From NCBI GenBank assembly GCA_003427395.1, contig BFEA01000011.1, positions 1,857,615 through 1,877,753 of the forward strand: a DNA stretch of 20,139 nucleotides, given 5' to 3'. Within the stretch, counting starts at the first letter, position 1, and every line of letters starts with the position of its first letter. This document shows, one piece after another, positions 8,600 to 17,535 of this stretch. This DNA comes from Chara braunii. Taxonomy: Eukaryota > Streptophyta > Charophyceae > Charales > Characeae. A program made the position numbers and the translations under genes. The notes below the pieces were generated by a model that was given only the letters and a program-made list of their open reading frames with translations, had not been told where the DNA came from and ran no database searches.

Positions 8600-9950
8600 T
8601 TATATCCCCTTCTTGACCTTATCCCCTGTTTTCCCGGTCATGTCTATAACCTCTCCTTCCTTCAGCAGGGCTAGCGTCTCGGTCACCACTATCTTTTGTG
8701 CGAGGTCTGTTACTGTGCTGAAGTCCACATCCCTTGTGTACTCAAACTTACTAGTCTGCTTGTAGGCCGACATGATCTTATCTTTGTCGAACTCGAAGAA
8801 TTGCCTGAGGAAATACTTGCTCATTATTCGGCTTGTTACCCCGGGAATCCGTAATGCCCTCAGGAATTCAATTGTAAGTTGCATAGTTCTTCCTTTGGAC
8901 CGCCGCCAACTCCACTTCTGTTGCCATTGTCTCTGCCTTCAGGTATTTCCTCATCATCTCGTTCCGGGTCTCTTTCCATGATCCACTAGTGGCGACGATA
9001 GTCATAATGTCCCTGTCTAGGCTTAGCGATACGTGCTGCCCTAAATGGTCCATCTTTTCTTCCTCACTCCATTTCAACAAGGCTGTCAGTTTCTCGTAAT
9101 CTATCAGGAACTCCATAATGTTTGTCCCGTCGAAAGTGAGTTTCTTCTTGGCATCCGCAAGATATCTCTGATTCTTATTCAGAGCCCGAGTGAGGGTGGC
9201 TACTATCCTCTTGAGACCCCCCTCAGAGTTACCCGCTTCACCGACCGCACTGGTCCCTTCTCCTTCCTTGCTATCCCTCTGCTTTTCCCCGGCCTTTGGT
9301 ATATCCTCTGGATCAAACCATCCTAACACCCTTTCTCTGAGACTCTGAAGTCCGTCGCACCCCTTCGTTACTTTCGGCTTGGCACGCAAACGGCTAGCAC
9401 CAATGTCCATGGCAGGTGGGGTCGTAACCTTTTCTGCCTCTACGGTCGGGGAGTCCCCCTTTTCCTTCCCTTTCTTGTTGGGTGTTCCCCTATGGCTATT
9501 ATCCTTCCCTCTGTGTTTGACTTCGCACTGACTGCGTTCCTCTCGTGACCCTTCTCCCAGAAGGTCTCTTTCGTTCCCAGCCATCATCTCTTCAATAAGC
9601 CTCGCCTTATACTTTGCGGTTCGCTTTTCTATTTCTACCAGCTTACGGCGTGCGCCCGAGACTTTCGTTTTCTTGGGTGTGGTCCCCTTCGAGTTTCGAG
9701 GACTCGACGTGCCATTGTCCCTTCCTTCCTTATTTTTCTGGGGTCCTCTTTTGCTTCCCCCGGCTTTCCCCGAGCTTTCCCCTGTCGAAAGGTCATTTCC
9801 GTCTTCCCTGGTCCCTTCTGGTTTTACTGACTCTCGGTCCCTTATCGACCCTTCGTTCCGTTCCACACCCCTATCCGTGCCCTGACTCCCTTTGGTCCGC
9901 AGTCCTTCGGCCTCTTCCTCTGACGCCATTCCTTTGCCTACCCTGCACAT
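8600..9950 (-). pseudogene. Gag N-terminal and capsid-like region (frameshifted)
   Basis: The first stretch (8868-9950) probably starts at Met8 (9929, MASEEEAEGL). It has a long Lys/Glu/Gly/Ser-rich low-complexity N-terminus, then from about residue 268 a capsid-like part: KKLTFDGTNIMEFLIDYEKL, LLKWSEEEKMDHLGQHVSL and KETRNEMMRKYLKAE, the style of Retrotrans_gag domains. It ends at a stop near 8868. The sequence continues in another frame as LTIEFLRALRIPGVTSRIMS and FLRQFFEFDKDKIMSAYKQT (8600-8884), so a frameshift lies in the 17-nt overlap. Gag would form the particle shell. A run of 12 A sits 24-35 nt upstream of Met8. Confidence 0.85.
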
Positions 9951-10390
9951 GAATTTTTTTTTTTTGCGAAACGGCCGGTTGTTCGTGGCTTCCCTAGTAC
10001 CGGGGTCCTAAGGTCTTCCTCATTTTCGCTTATTTCCATGTTTTCCCGTCTTATATTAGTCGGGACGACCCGCCTGACCTTTTTCTATAGGGCGCCGTTC
10101 TATCTTTCTTCTGCCAGGAGGCTCACTGCCGAGGTTTGGCATTCCGTCACTGTCGTGCCCCGGTTCTTAGGGCGGTGTCCGAGGCTAGCGGCTCTCCTCT
10201 CGAGGGTAGCCCTTTTGATTTCTTAGCACCTGGATGCCCCAGCGTCTTCAGTGCGGGTGGTATTCCCAGTTCCTTCCTGCCACGTCCTCAGGTAAGGCGG
10301 AACTTCGACCACTACCCCCTTGCCGACGGCTAGTTTCTCATTCCAATTCCCAACCTTTACTTTTTTCCTACCTTTCCCCGGTACTTTTTC
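9951..10390. other. Spacer between module M3 and gag
   Basis: No clear domain was found. On the minus strand it has a 12-A run (9954-9965) close to the gag start, and scattered protein-like residues in broken frames. No LTR, primer binding site or promoter could be identified. Confidence 0.4.
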
Positions 10391-11235
10391 TCACGCCGGT
10401 CCCTCAGGCCTATCTCGTTCGTCAGGTTCTTCGAACAGATTAGCCACTCCCGCAAGGTAATTTTCACCCATTTCTATCTTCCTGACGATTATTGGTTCAT
10501 ATTCCTCAAACGCCAAGCGTGGTAACCCAAATATCAAGATTTCGATGAGTTCAAGTAGTTCACGAGCCTGGTTTTCCCAAAACGGTCCGTGCCTAACCGA
10601 CACATCATAAAACATTCCCGTCGTCTGTGGCCGGAAGTGGTGGATCCAGACCAAGGTCGAGTCCACCAGGTCTCTTGCCCTTGAGAGGCTGCCAAAAACC
10701 AGGTCCACCATAAAACGAGGCACTCGGCACCGCAATCCCATCATCGAGGCCCTAAACTCTCGCCATCCTCCCCCCCACCCGGGTTCTCAGTCCCATGTTC
10801 CTTCTCCCTCGCACCTCCTGGCCTTTCCGGTTCACTATCCTAGTAGCCCTTTGGAAGATCGGTAGCAGCCCATGCCCTAGTGCCAACTTCGTTCCTAGCA
10901 GGTGTTATCCAATCTCCAACCGGTATATGGTTCCTGTCACATTTAGGTCGGTATACAGGTCGTCCCCCGGCCCCCTATTGAACCTCATACCGCTCCACAA
11001 ACATTCTACCATCATAAACGCCTGGTCCCTTCCCAAGGTCACAGCTCTTCATTCGGTGTCACTCCCTCGGACCATGTAGCTTGCCGGGAGCGATACCTTC
11101 CATCCGTCTTCACTTTTCGTGGGTGACCGAGAGTGCGTGGACCGTCACGACATCCGGGCGAGTCTCATCGCCATTGTTGATTAGCGGTTCCTTGCACAGT
11201 TTAAACAGCAAGCGAGCTTTACTTATTTCATCCAT
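10391..11235 (-). pseudogene. Unrecognised module, copy M3 (broken)
   Basis: This is the third and most decayed copy of a tandem module. Anchors shared with M1 and M2 are EDGWKVSLPASYMV (Asp at 11108), TGTIYRLEIG then TAA then HLLGTKLALG (stop 10905-10907), and YDVSVRHGPFWENQARELLE (Gly of GPF at 10588) followed by IIVRKIEMGENYLAGVANLF. The frame changes between 11235 and 11108 and again between 10905 and 10744. The stop-to-GPF distance (319 nt) matches M1 (312) and M2 (315). The section between the DGW anchor and the stop is about 50 nt longer than in the others. Function unknown. Confidence 0.7.
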
Positions 11236-11306
11236 TCTTCGACCCTCACCTGGGCAACTCCCCGGTCCTTAACTCAATATCCTTCTCCTCTCTTTTCTTG
11301 TTTTTT

Positions 11307-12080
11307 TTATCGACCGGTCCCTACTTCCGTCGGCTCATACAGGCGGTACAGGTCAGCTACGTAAGTCATTCCTCGGCTTATCTCTCGTCGAACAACGCCC
11401 CGTAGAACCTCGTCGCTAACAACTGGAGCTCTTGGCCTGGTGGTAAATACGGCGCGCAGGATTCGCAGTACCTCATACCTCTGCTCGCCGTTGAATGGAC
11501 CCATTTCTAGGGAGGTCCGGTAATCCTCTCGGTGGACCATCGCGTCTTCAAACATCAGGTTGTCGAGGTCGGCTACCGCCCGCCTGACAAGCTCCAACCC
11601 GCCTAGTATTTCTAGTAAAAAGAGCGGCTATCTCATCCGAACGTTTTCACTAGGCAATTTGAAGCTCCCGGTCATGGCTACCCTACGATTCGTCGTTACG
11701 TCGTCAAATTCCGGGTCTGCGAATTTGAACCCTGTCTGCCACACTAGCTGCCATGCTTCCTCGAACATACTTAACGGATCTTCCCCTGATGCCAATAGGA
11801 CTCCAAACGCCCCCCACCCGTCCTCGGACACATACAACCATCCTTCCGCACGCTCATGTCCTCGTGGGTCCGGGTTCCACTCGCCGTTTTCATCTGCGCG
11901 CCATTCAACCCTTGTCACCAGGTAAACCGTGTTTTCCATGAGTTCGACCCCGACCCAGTCCACCACCGGGTGTCATCCCTCGCTCGTGGCAGGTAGGCTG
12001 ATTTCTACTCCGCCAGTTACTTCCCTTGGCGGCTCAATGCCCAGCGGGCGGTCCTCAAGGAACGTCCTCCTTCGTGCCAT
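11307..12080 (-). pseudogene. Unrecognised module, copy M2 (two stops)
   Basis: A single frame runs from Met at 12080 (MARRRTFLEDRPLGIEPPRE) to 11307, broken only by TGA about 20 nt before 11966 and TAG at 11628-11630. Key segments are VTGGVEISLPATSEG, VDWVGVELMENTVYLV, EGWLYVSEDGWGAFG, SMFEEAWQLVWQTGFKF, TSLEMGPFNGEQRYEVLRIL and VRREISRGMTYVADLYRLYE. The protein looks soluble, Trp-rich and charged, with no membrane segment or known catalytic motif. It is the best preserved copy and the natural reference for searching the family. It could be part of a retroelement 5' gene or a captured or neighbouring host gene. Confidence 0.7.
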
Positions 12081-12151
12081 CGCGCGCCTGTCTTCGGTCT
12101 TTTACTTCGCAATCCTCAATGAACCCTACAATGCCCAGACATCCCACCCCC

Positions 12152-13012
12152 TTATCTCAGTGATTTTCCATACTCGGTTGGCCCTGCGGTTTTCCCTAAC
12201 AACCGGAGCTCTTCGAATAGTTTAAACACGTCATGTAAATAGCAAGGCATGACGGCTACTTCGCGGCGAATTATAGCTTCTCTAACTTCTGGGGCCACCT
12301 CTAACCGGTCGTTCCTGTCTGTATCCAAAATGATGAGGACCTCCCAGGCTCTGTCGCCGTGGAAGGGCCCAAATTTCAGCGACGTTTTATAGAATTCTTC
12401 CGTCAGCCATGCGCAATTTACGTGTACCCGTCCCATAGTGCTAGCCACCTCCGCGACATGGTCGAAACCCCCAAACCAGTCAGCTACGAACTCGGGTACC
12501 CAAGTCTTGATTTGCAGGCAGAGGGGTCTAAACTCCTTCCATCCCCCCATCACGATCTTACTACCGACCACATCCCATCCTTTGTTGCCAAACTTCTCAC
12601 CCGCCTGTCGAGCCCTTGCCTCAGCGTCCCCTAGAAGCCACATCGGGTTCTGCCCTATCACGAGCGTCGTGCACAACAAGTGTCATCCCTGCTCGGAGAG
12701 AATGACCGTCCCGACCGATTCCACCCTTCCTTCCGCAATCTCCTCCCATCCTTCCTTTTCCCTTAGCGGGTTCCAGACACGTTATATCCATAGGTATGAC
12801 AATTCTGGTACAGTTTCAAGTTCTACCCAGTCACACGTGGCCCCTCTCCATTCATTATCTGTTGGTATAAACATCTCTACTCCCCCTTCAATTCGTCTTG
12901 GTTCCCATCCTTTGAATGTGCAGTCCCTTAACTGGAGCACTCGGGCCATCGCCAGTTTCCTGCACATAGCCGACCACTCATTTCCCCGGGTAAGTCCCCC
13001 TTCAGAAGTCAC
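12152..13012 (-). pseudogene. Unrecognised module, copy M1 (two stops)
   Basis: The frame is shared from 13012 to 12152 with stops at 12782 (TAA) and 12680-12682 (TGA). Segments matching M2 in order are AMARVLQLRDCTFKGWEPRR, IEGGVEMFIPTDNEW, CDWVELETVPELSYLW, VGTVILSEQG then stop then HLLCTTLVIGQNP, YKTSLKFGPFHGDRAWEVL and IIRREVAVMPCYLHDVFKLF. The distance from the DW anchor to GPF is 462 nt, against 459 nt in M2, so the two copies are almost collinear. Repeat period is about 870 bp. No family was recognised. The true start may lie right of 13012. Confidence 0.7.
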
Positions 13013-13052
13013 AATCCTCTATCTCGTCCTCGTCCTCGTCCCCGTTGTCGGA

Positions 13053-13078
13053 CCAAATACCCTTACAAGGGTATTTGG
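13053..13078. repeat. Perfect inverted repeat, 12-bp arms
   Basis: CCAAATACCCTT (13053-13064) and AAGGGTATTTGG (13067-13078) are exact reverse complements separated by two bases. This is just outside module M1. It could be a cruciform or hairpin site or the edge of an inserted element. Confidence 0.9.
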
Positions 13079-13231
13079 CCATGTTTTTGCATGCGACATG
13101 GTGATGGCGTCGGCTACCATGACGGAGCCAGTCTGGGATGAAAAGGGTGTGCACGCTTTGGCATGGCACTTGAAACGATTTCCTAGGTCGTTAAGGCCAG
13201 GGCGAATAGGTAATAAAATTGTGAAAGTAGT

Positions 13232-13254
13232 GCGCGCGTTGTTATGACGCGCGC
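13232..13254. repeat. GC-rich inverted repeat, 8-bp arms
   Basis: GCGCGCGT (13232-13239) and ACGCGCGC (13247-13254) flank a 7-nt loop. Together with the 13053 palindrome, and a GTAGATCTAC palindrome nested between TGTGTCG and CGACACA near 13324-13350, it makes this interval rich in inverted repeats. Confidence 0.8.
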
Positions 13255-13259
13255 TGTGA

Positions 13260-14190
13260 TGGTTATAATCGGTAGTAATGCCCCGTCGATAGAAGAGGCC
13301 GAGGGGTTGATCGGGTTAGTATTGTGTCGGGTAGATCTACGACACACACACTGCGACTTAATCGTTGGTACATTAGTCTGGATAAATTAATATACGCTCC
13401 GATCGTACGGTCAGGACGATTGAAAATGTATGATTGTCAGGTTGCAGTAGTGCTCGGATTGCTGCGCTTGCTCGAGCTGTACCTCTAACCTTACTCGTAT
13501 ACTGCAAGTAAGGTTGTGGCTCTCGCTCGGCCTCCCAAAGGGGGTGTTTGCCTGTTGCACGATGACTTCCTGACCGCGCGGGTACCCAAGCAGCCAGTAT
13601 TTCCTCCTTTTCGGAGAGGAACTTCATCACAGGCGCTGATATCGTTCACATAAGCCCTAGACTCAGGCTACTTGAAGTGGTACCCACCTACCTACCGGTA
13701 CTAGGCCTCTAAAAATGCCAACTTTTGTCTTCTCCTACTCGGCGTCGAGTACGCGACACGTCTACCTTTACTAGGTGTGGTACCGGCCTACCTGCCACTT
13801 GAGTGTTTTCCCCACTGTTCTAAGTGTGCGAGTTTACCCCGTTACCTTATAACTTTTCCGCCACATCCCTCAAAGCCACGACTATAGGTAAGTACCGGCC
13901 CTTCGGGCCTTCCGATCGATTGAGTACCCAGGCGGGTCACACATACACTCAAGCCGACAAGCACTCAGACAGGCACGCAGACCAGCAAGCGTGCACTCAC
14001 ACACACAGACTTGGGAAACGGGCTCAGGCCACCGGTCGGACTGAGCCCCGCTACCTGAGTTGCTCCCTTATTTATCGAAGTGGGAGCTAGCTCAATAGGT
14101 TTCAGTGGTGCTTGACAAGCTGGGGATGTGGGGATCGAGGCCTACTGCCCTTTGAAGCTAGTTCCCTTTTCACAGGGAGCTTTACTTTTG
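13260..14190. other. No gene seen
   Basis: No coding frame with protein-like character or homology was recognised. A minus-strand frame at 13373-13630 is short and lacks any known motif. Features noted are a CA-rich, AGACAGGC-like stretch (about 13940-14010) and a GTACC-rich zone (13680-13800). The interval may hold the 5' LTR of the retroelement, but no repeat partner was found. Confidence 0.4.
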
Positions 14191-14194
14191 CTTG

Positions 14195-14285
14195 GTTTCG
14201 GTCGGCCGGGACTTGAACCCGCGACCTCGTCATTAAAATTAGTTTTAGTTGCCCCGTTGAAACGGGGCTTGACACTTGGCGAGTT
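14195..14285 (-). other. tRNA-like / possible SINE head
   Basis: On the minus strand GGTTCAAGTCC (14209-14219) matches the RNA polymerase III B box and tRNA T-loop. GAGGTCGCGGG precedes it like a variable loop and T-stem, and CCCGGCC follows. A weak A-box-like CGCCAAGTG lies upstream near 14278, and a CCCCGTTTCAACGGGG hairpin lies between. A complete cloverleaf with a pairing acceptor stem could not be formed, so this is not called a tRNA gene. A tRNA-derived SINE fragment or tRNA pseudogene fits best. Confidence 0.4.
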
Positions 14286-14309
14286 AGAGTAGCTATAGCT
14301 AGATCCTGT

Positions 14310-14400
14310 TAGATTTTTTTATTTTATTTTTTTTTCCTTTTCGGATTTCTTAATTTTTTTTTCTTTTTCTTGTTGAGTTATTATTTTCGTTCTTTTTCCT
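14310..14400. repeat. T-rich low-complexity tract
   Basis: The plus strand has several runs of T with occasional A and C (about 14313-14400), equivalent to an A-rich tract on the minus strand. It lies upstream of the tRNA-like motif in that orientation, so it is not the tail of that candidate SINE. Confidence 0.8.
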
Positions 14401-14544
14401 TTTGACGAGTACAAACCCCGTGTAACTTACTTCAGTGTATTTGGCCCGAGTCTTGGGCAAATTCATTCCTGGGACGTCTTTGACACCTCGGGGCGACTGA
14501 AGATCGTCGAACGAGGTAGACCGAACGCTACCATGCATGCGAGC

Positions 14545-15208
14545 CGGACGTGGTGCGGGCGAGCGGGCAAAGCGAGGAAGATGAAGCGCGGTGCAGCAAG
14601 AGGGGCCGCGCAGTTGGGAAGAACGAGATAGCTCCGAAAGGGGGGATGCGCGCGGGGGTAGCAGAAGCGGGACGCGGAAAGGAACATGAAATGGATCACG
14701 CAGAAGGAGGCGGCGCGTGGGGGAGACGGTAAGAAGAGGAGCGGGAAGGGAGCAAAGAGGAGAACGGCGGAGGAGACGAGGGAGAAATGGAGTGTTGCAC
14801 GAACAAGCGAAGGCGACCACGCAGGAGAAGGTGGTCGCGCGCGAAGAAGAAGAAGAAGAAGAAAAGGAAGGGCGAGCGAAGGAGAGAGAGAGAGAGAGAG
14901 ACAAACGGGGAGGAAACAACGGAGGATAGGACTACGATGAACGAGGCTACGACGATGACGAGCGAGTGATGCGGGAGAGATAAGCACCGCGAAGTTGAGC
15001 GGGAGGGAGACTCGCGCAGCGGAAATGAAGCGCGGGGTGCAGTAGAGATGGAGCGCGGGGTGCGGTAGAGATGGTGCGCGGGGTGCGGTGGAGATGATGC
15101 GCGGAAGCAAGTGAGGTAGCGCATGGGAAGTAGAGGAGAAGAAGACGACGAAGAAGAAGGAGGAGGAGGAGAAGAAAGGAGTAGGAGAAGAGAGAGAAAG
15201 GAAGGGGG
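14545..15208. repeat. GA-rich purine block
   Basis: The plus strand is strongly purine-biased, with (GA)n at about 14883-14901, GAAGAAGAAGAAGAA near 14845, and many GGAG/GAAG variants. The six-frame open stretches here, including minus-strand Ser/Pro/Leu-rich frames of 140-215 codons, are low-complexity shadows. It borders the 18S rRNA fragment directly. Confidence 0.75.
15025..15104. repeat. 23-bp GC-rich minisatellite, ~3.5 copies
   Basis: Units start with ATG at 15025, 15048, 15071 and 15094 (partial) and share GCGCGGGGTGC. They differ by a few single-base changes. Confidence 0.9.
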
Positions 15209-15292
15209 TTCATCATGACGGGGTGGATTGTTGTAACTATCGATCTTGAAAAAGGAATGCCTGGTAAGCGCGAGTCATCAGCTCGCACTAAT

Positions 15293-15327
<35 letters not shown>

Positions 15328-15423
15328 TCTACTGATTGAATGGTCCGGTGAAGTGTTTGGATCGCGGTGATTTCGGTGGTTTGCCGCTGGGGGTCCTATG
15401 AAAAGTTCGTTGAACCTTGTCAC
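15209..15423 (+). pseudogene. Fragment of nuclear 18S rRNA, 3' region
   Basis: The universal small-subunit sequence GTACACACCGCCCGTCGC is exact near 15308-15327. It is preceded by the helix 44 approach (TAAGCGCGAGTCATCAGCTC) and followed by ATTGAATGGTCCGGTGAAG and CTTGTCAC, in the eukaryotic order. About 215 nt are present. The remaining 3' end of 18S, with the GTAACAAGGTTTCCG block, and all ITS sequence are missing, and the match stops where GA repeats begin. Most apparent differences from the conserved eukaryotic sequence are C-to-T or G-to-A. It is therefore a truncated, decayed copy, not a working rRNA gene. The post-helix segment resembles charophyte or plant 18S. Confidence 0.93.
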
Positions 15424-15540
15424 GAAGAACGGAGAAGAAAAGGAAGGAGAAGAAAAGGAAGGAGAAGAAGAAGAAGAAGAAGAAGAAGAAGAAGAAGAAG
15501 GAGAAAGGAGAAATAAATGGAAAGGAAAGAGGAGAAGGAC
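15424..15540. repeat. GAA/GGA purine microsatellite
   Basis: A run of GAAGGAGAAGAAAAGG variants passes into (GAA)n. It starts exactly where the 18S similarity stops. A conserved part of 18S there is itself GGAAGGAGAAG-like, so the tract may have grown from that seed. Confidence 0.9.
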
Positions 15541-15985
15541 ACTTACCTGGCCTTGCGAACACGACAACGATGCTGACGACACTGACTACAACGACGACGA
15601 CGACGCAGCGGGAGATTGAGAACAGGTAAGTTTCCGATCTCGCGACCGATCACCGATGCTTCCCTCGGTATGATGAACACTACCACACTACCTGTGTGTG
15701 TGTGTGTATATGTGTGTGCGGATGTGCACGTGCGTATAGTGCGGTGAGGGACTCGTGATACTTCCAACGATAGGATGAGATTAATCGAATGAACCTACCG
15801 CTAAAACATGGAAATATACGCTACTACTATGTGTATTCCGTAAGTGTGTATATGCGAATGAGCACGTGCGAGTGAGTGTGCGTAAGTATTCTTACGTGGT
15901 CACCTGTAGATCATTGTCGCTGCATCCGGGCAACAAAAACACACCGTATTTTTTTGACTGTATTGGACTCAAAAGATAAGTAGTA
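15541..15985. other. Simple-sequence-rich spacer
   Basis: Contains ACGACGACGACG-type repeats (about 15586-15607), a GT repeat (about 15691-15717) and GTGTGTATATGCG-like sequence near 15845. No gene was recognised. Confidence 0.6.
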
Positions 15986-15987
15986 TA

Positions 15988-15988
<1 letters not shown>

Positions 15989-16040
<52 letters not shown>

Positions 16041-16454
16041 TCATCTGACAATCAGACCCGCTCTCTTCCTTACTTATATGTGCCATCTGTGTGCCCGGGC
16101 CGAGGTTGTGAGTGAGGCGAGAGACATACCTGGTGCGGGATGCGTGCGACACTGGTCGATGTATGCTCGTACTTCGTTGGAGTTGTTGTCGTCAACTTCA
16201 GCATTGTAGTATAGGCTAGATAGGATCTGCCATATGTAGTCTGGGCGCCGAAAGCCAGATAGGATATCAACTCTGGTTCTTCGTTGATGATGATGGGATT
16301 ATATCAGCATTGTCATTTATAAGTTTTTGCTGTGCTCTTATGTGGTGAAACTCGTGATACAATTCTGCTGTTGGTTCAAGGACACGACTATCTGGTCTTG
16401 TGTATATGATGCTGTTTGATTGCTGAAGTTCGTTATTTTTCATCTTTCTTGCAC

Positions 16455-16505
<51 letters not shown>

Positions 16506-16875
16506 GTGCACTATGGTCCTTGGGTACAACTGTGAGTTGGGGAACGAGGTTGTGAATGAGGCGAGAGACGGACTTGGTGGTGGAAGCATGCGACATTGGT
16601 CGCTGTATGCTCGTACTTCAGAAAGTTATTGTCGTCATCACTCGGCTGTAGTCTAGACTAGATAGGATGTGCCATCTGTGGTCTGGGCGCCGAGCGCCAG
16701 ATAGGATATAAACTCTGGTTCTTTGTTAATGATGATGAGACTATTCGAGCATTCTCAATTATGAGCTTTTGCAGTGCTCTTATTTGGTGAAACTCGTGAT
16801 GCAATCTTGTTGTTGGTTCAAGGTCACGAATATCTGGTCTTGTGCTGAAGTTTGCTATTACTCATCTTCCTTGCA

Positions 16876-16925
<50 letters not shown>
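15989..16925. repeat. ~440-bp tandem duplication with three TTA arrays
   Basis: Two diverged copies of a unit of about 420-440 bp are arranged in tandem. Shared anchors are GTATGCTCGTACTTC, GTCTGGGCGCCGA, AGATAGGATAT, AACTCTGGTTCTT (16269 and 16711) and GGTGAAACTCGTGAT. A TTA array lies at the matching place before, between and after them: 15989-16039 (about 17 triplets), 16457-16504 (16) and 16878-16925 (16). No coding function was seen. Confidence 0.85.
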
Positions 16926-16929
<4 letters not shown>

Positions 16930-17383
16930 TAAGCAATCAAACTCACTTTTATTGACACTTTTCATGCATATAAACGCAAGCGCAGCAAACTGGCAACATG
17001 TGCCCACTCAAAACGCAGAGATATGGCATCCTGATACGAGTTCACTTCCAATTGGCTATAGCGACTCAGCGCCCAAATAACTCTCTGGTAGCATACACCG
17101 GATCACCCGGGATACCACACAGGCGACACTTTGCATGCCCGTACACGACGCACCACCTATAACCATGCTCATACCACTATGGCTACACACTTCTTTCACC
17201 CGCACTACGCTCTCCGGGCATCTGCAGGCCACCGTTGCACGAGCCGCTGTAGCAGCGGCTCTCCGTGGCTTACGAGGGGATAAATAATGGCTCGTCACTA
17301 CATCTTGATTTAAACTCTTGTTTTGGAATGACCTGTTTCATCGGATCATGGTGCTCACAGTCCCTCGTGGTACTTGTTGAACT
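16926..17383. other. No gene seen; contains a perfect 9-bp hairpin
   Basis: GAGCCGCTG (17241-17249), TAG, CAGCGGCTC (17253-17261) is a perfect stem. A minus-strand frame of 80 codons (17056-17298) spans it without recognisable motifs and is not called a gene. Confidence 0.5.
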
Positions 17384-17535
17384 AGACTGGGACAGCCACA
17401 GTCTGAAACAGACAGACTCAGACTAGGACAGACACGGTCTGAGATAGATAGACGCAGTCTGGGACAGACGGGCATAGTCTGAGCCAGACAGACACAGTTT
17501 GAGACAGACAAAAACAGTCTGGGACAAACAGACAA
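17384..17535. repeat. Minisatellite of 16- and 20-bp units
   Basis: Eight units based on AGTCTGGGACAGACAGACAC: a 16-bp form at 17384-17399 and 17420-17435, and a 20-bp form at 17400-17419, 17436-17455, 17456-17475, 17476-17495, 17496-17515 and 17516-17535. The short form lacks one ACAG-like step. Confidence 0.88.

Larger units (their letters stand above)
3722..9950 (-). mobile_element. Decayed Ty3/gypsy retrotransposon, gag-pol internal region
   Basis: The domain order on the minus strand is gag capsid, CCHC knuckle, protease, reverse transcriptase, RNase H, integrase, GPY module. Integrase after RNase H is the Ty3/gypsy (Metaviridae) order, as opposed to Ty1/copia. The frame changes at about 8875, 7265, 6750, 6160, 5797, 5020 and 4000. 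In-frame stops lie at 8600, 7784, 7379, 7095, 6588, 6480, 5540, 4234 and 3959. The reverse transcriptase core is deleted. The copy is dead, though large parts of the protein remain readable. Neither LTR was confidently found. The 336-residue frame at 2609-3619 and the three modules at 10391-13012 share its orientation and may belong to the same element. Confidence 0.93.

Noticed and set aside
8868-8884. Programmed frameshift between gag pieces
   Set aside because: The break falls inside the capsid-like domain rather than between gag and pol, and no slippery site was evident. Decay explains it better.
12438-13247. Plus-strand frame of 269 codons
   Set aside because: It is antisense to module M1, Ser/Pro-rich and without motifs. 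The minus-strand reading is supported by similarity to M2 and M3.
14195-14285. Functional tRNA gene
   Set aside because: The T-arm is good, but no matching 5' acceptor strand or anticodon arm could be built.
14350-15288. Several long minus-strand frames (142-215 codons)
   Set aside because: They mirror the GA-rich block and consist mostly of Ser, Leu, Pro and Arg in mutually overlapping frames. No domain was seen.
15209-15423. Functional 18S rRNA gene
   Set aside because: Only about 215 nt are present, the 3' end and ITS are missing, and transition-type changes are common.
16457-16504. CRISPR-like array from regular repeats
   Set aside because: The repeats are TTA triplets in a eukaryotic context, with no spacers or cas genes.
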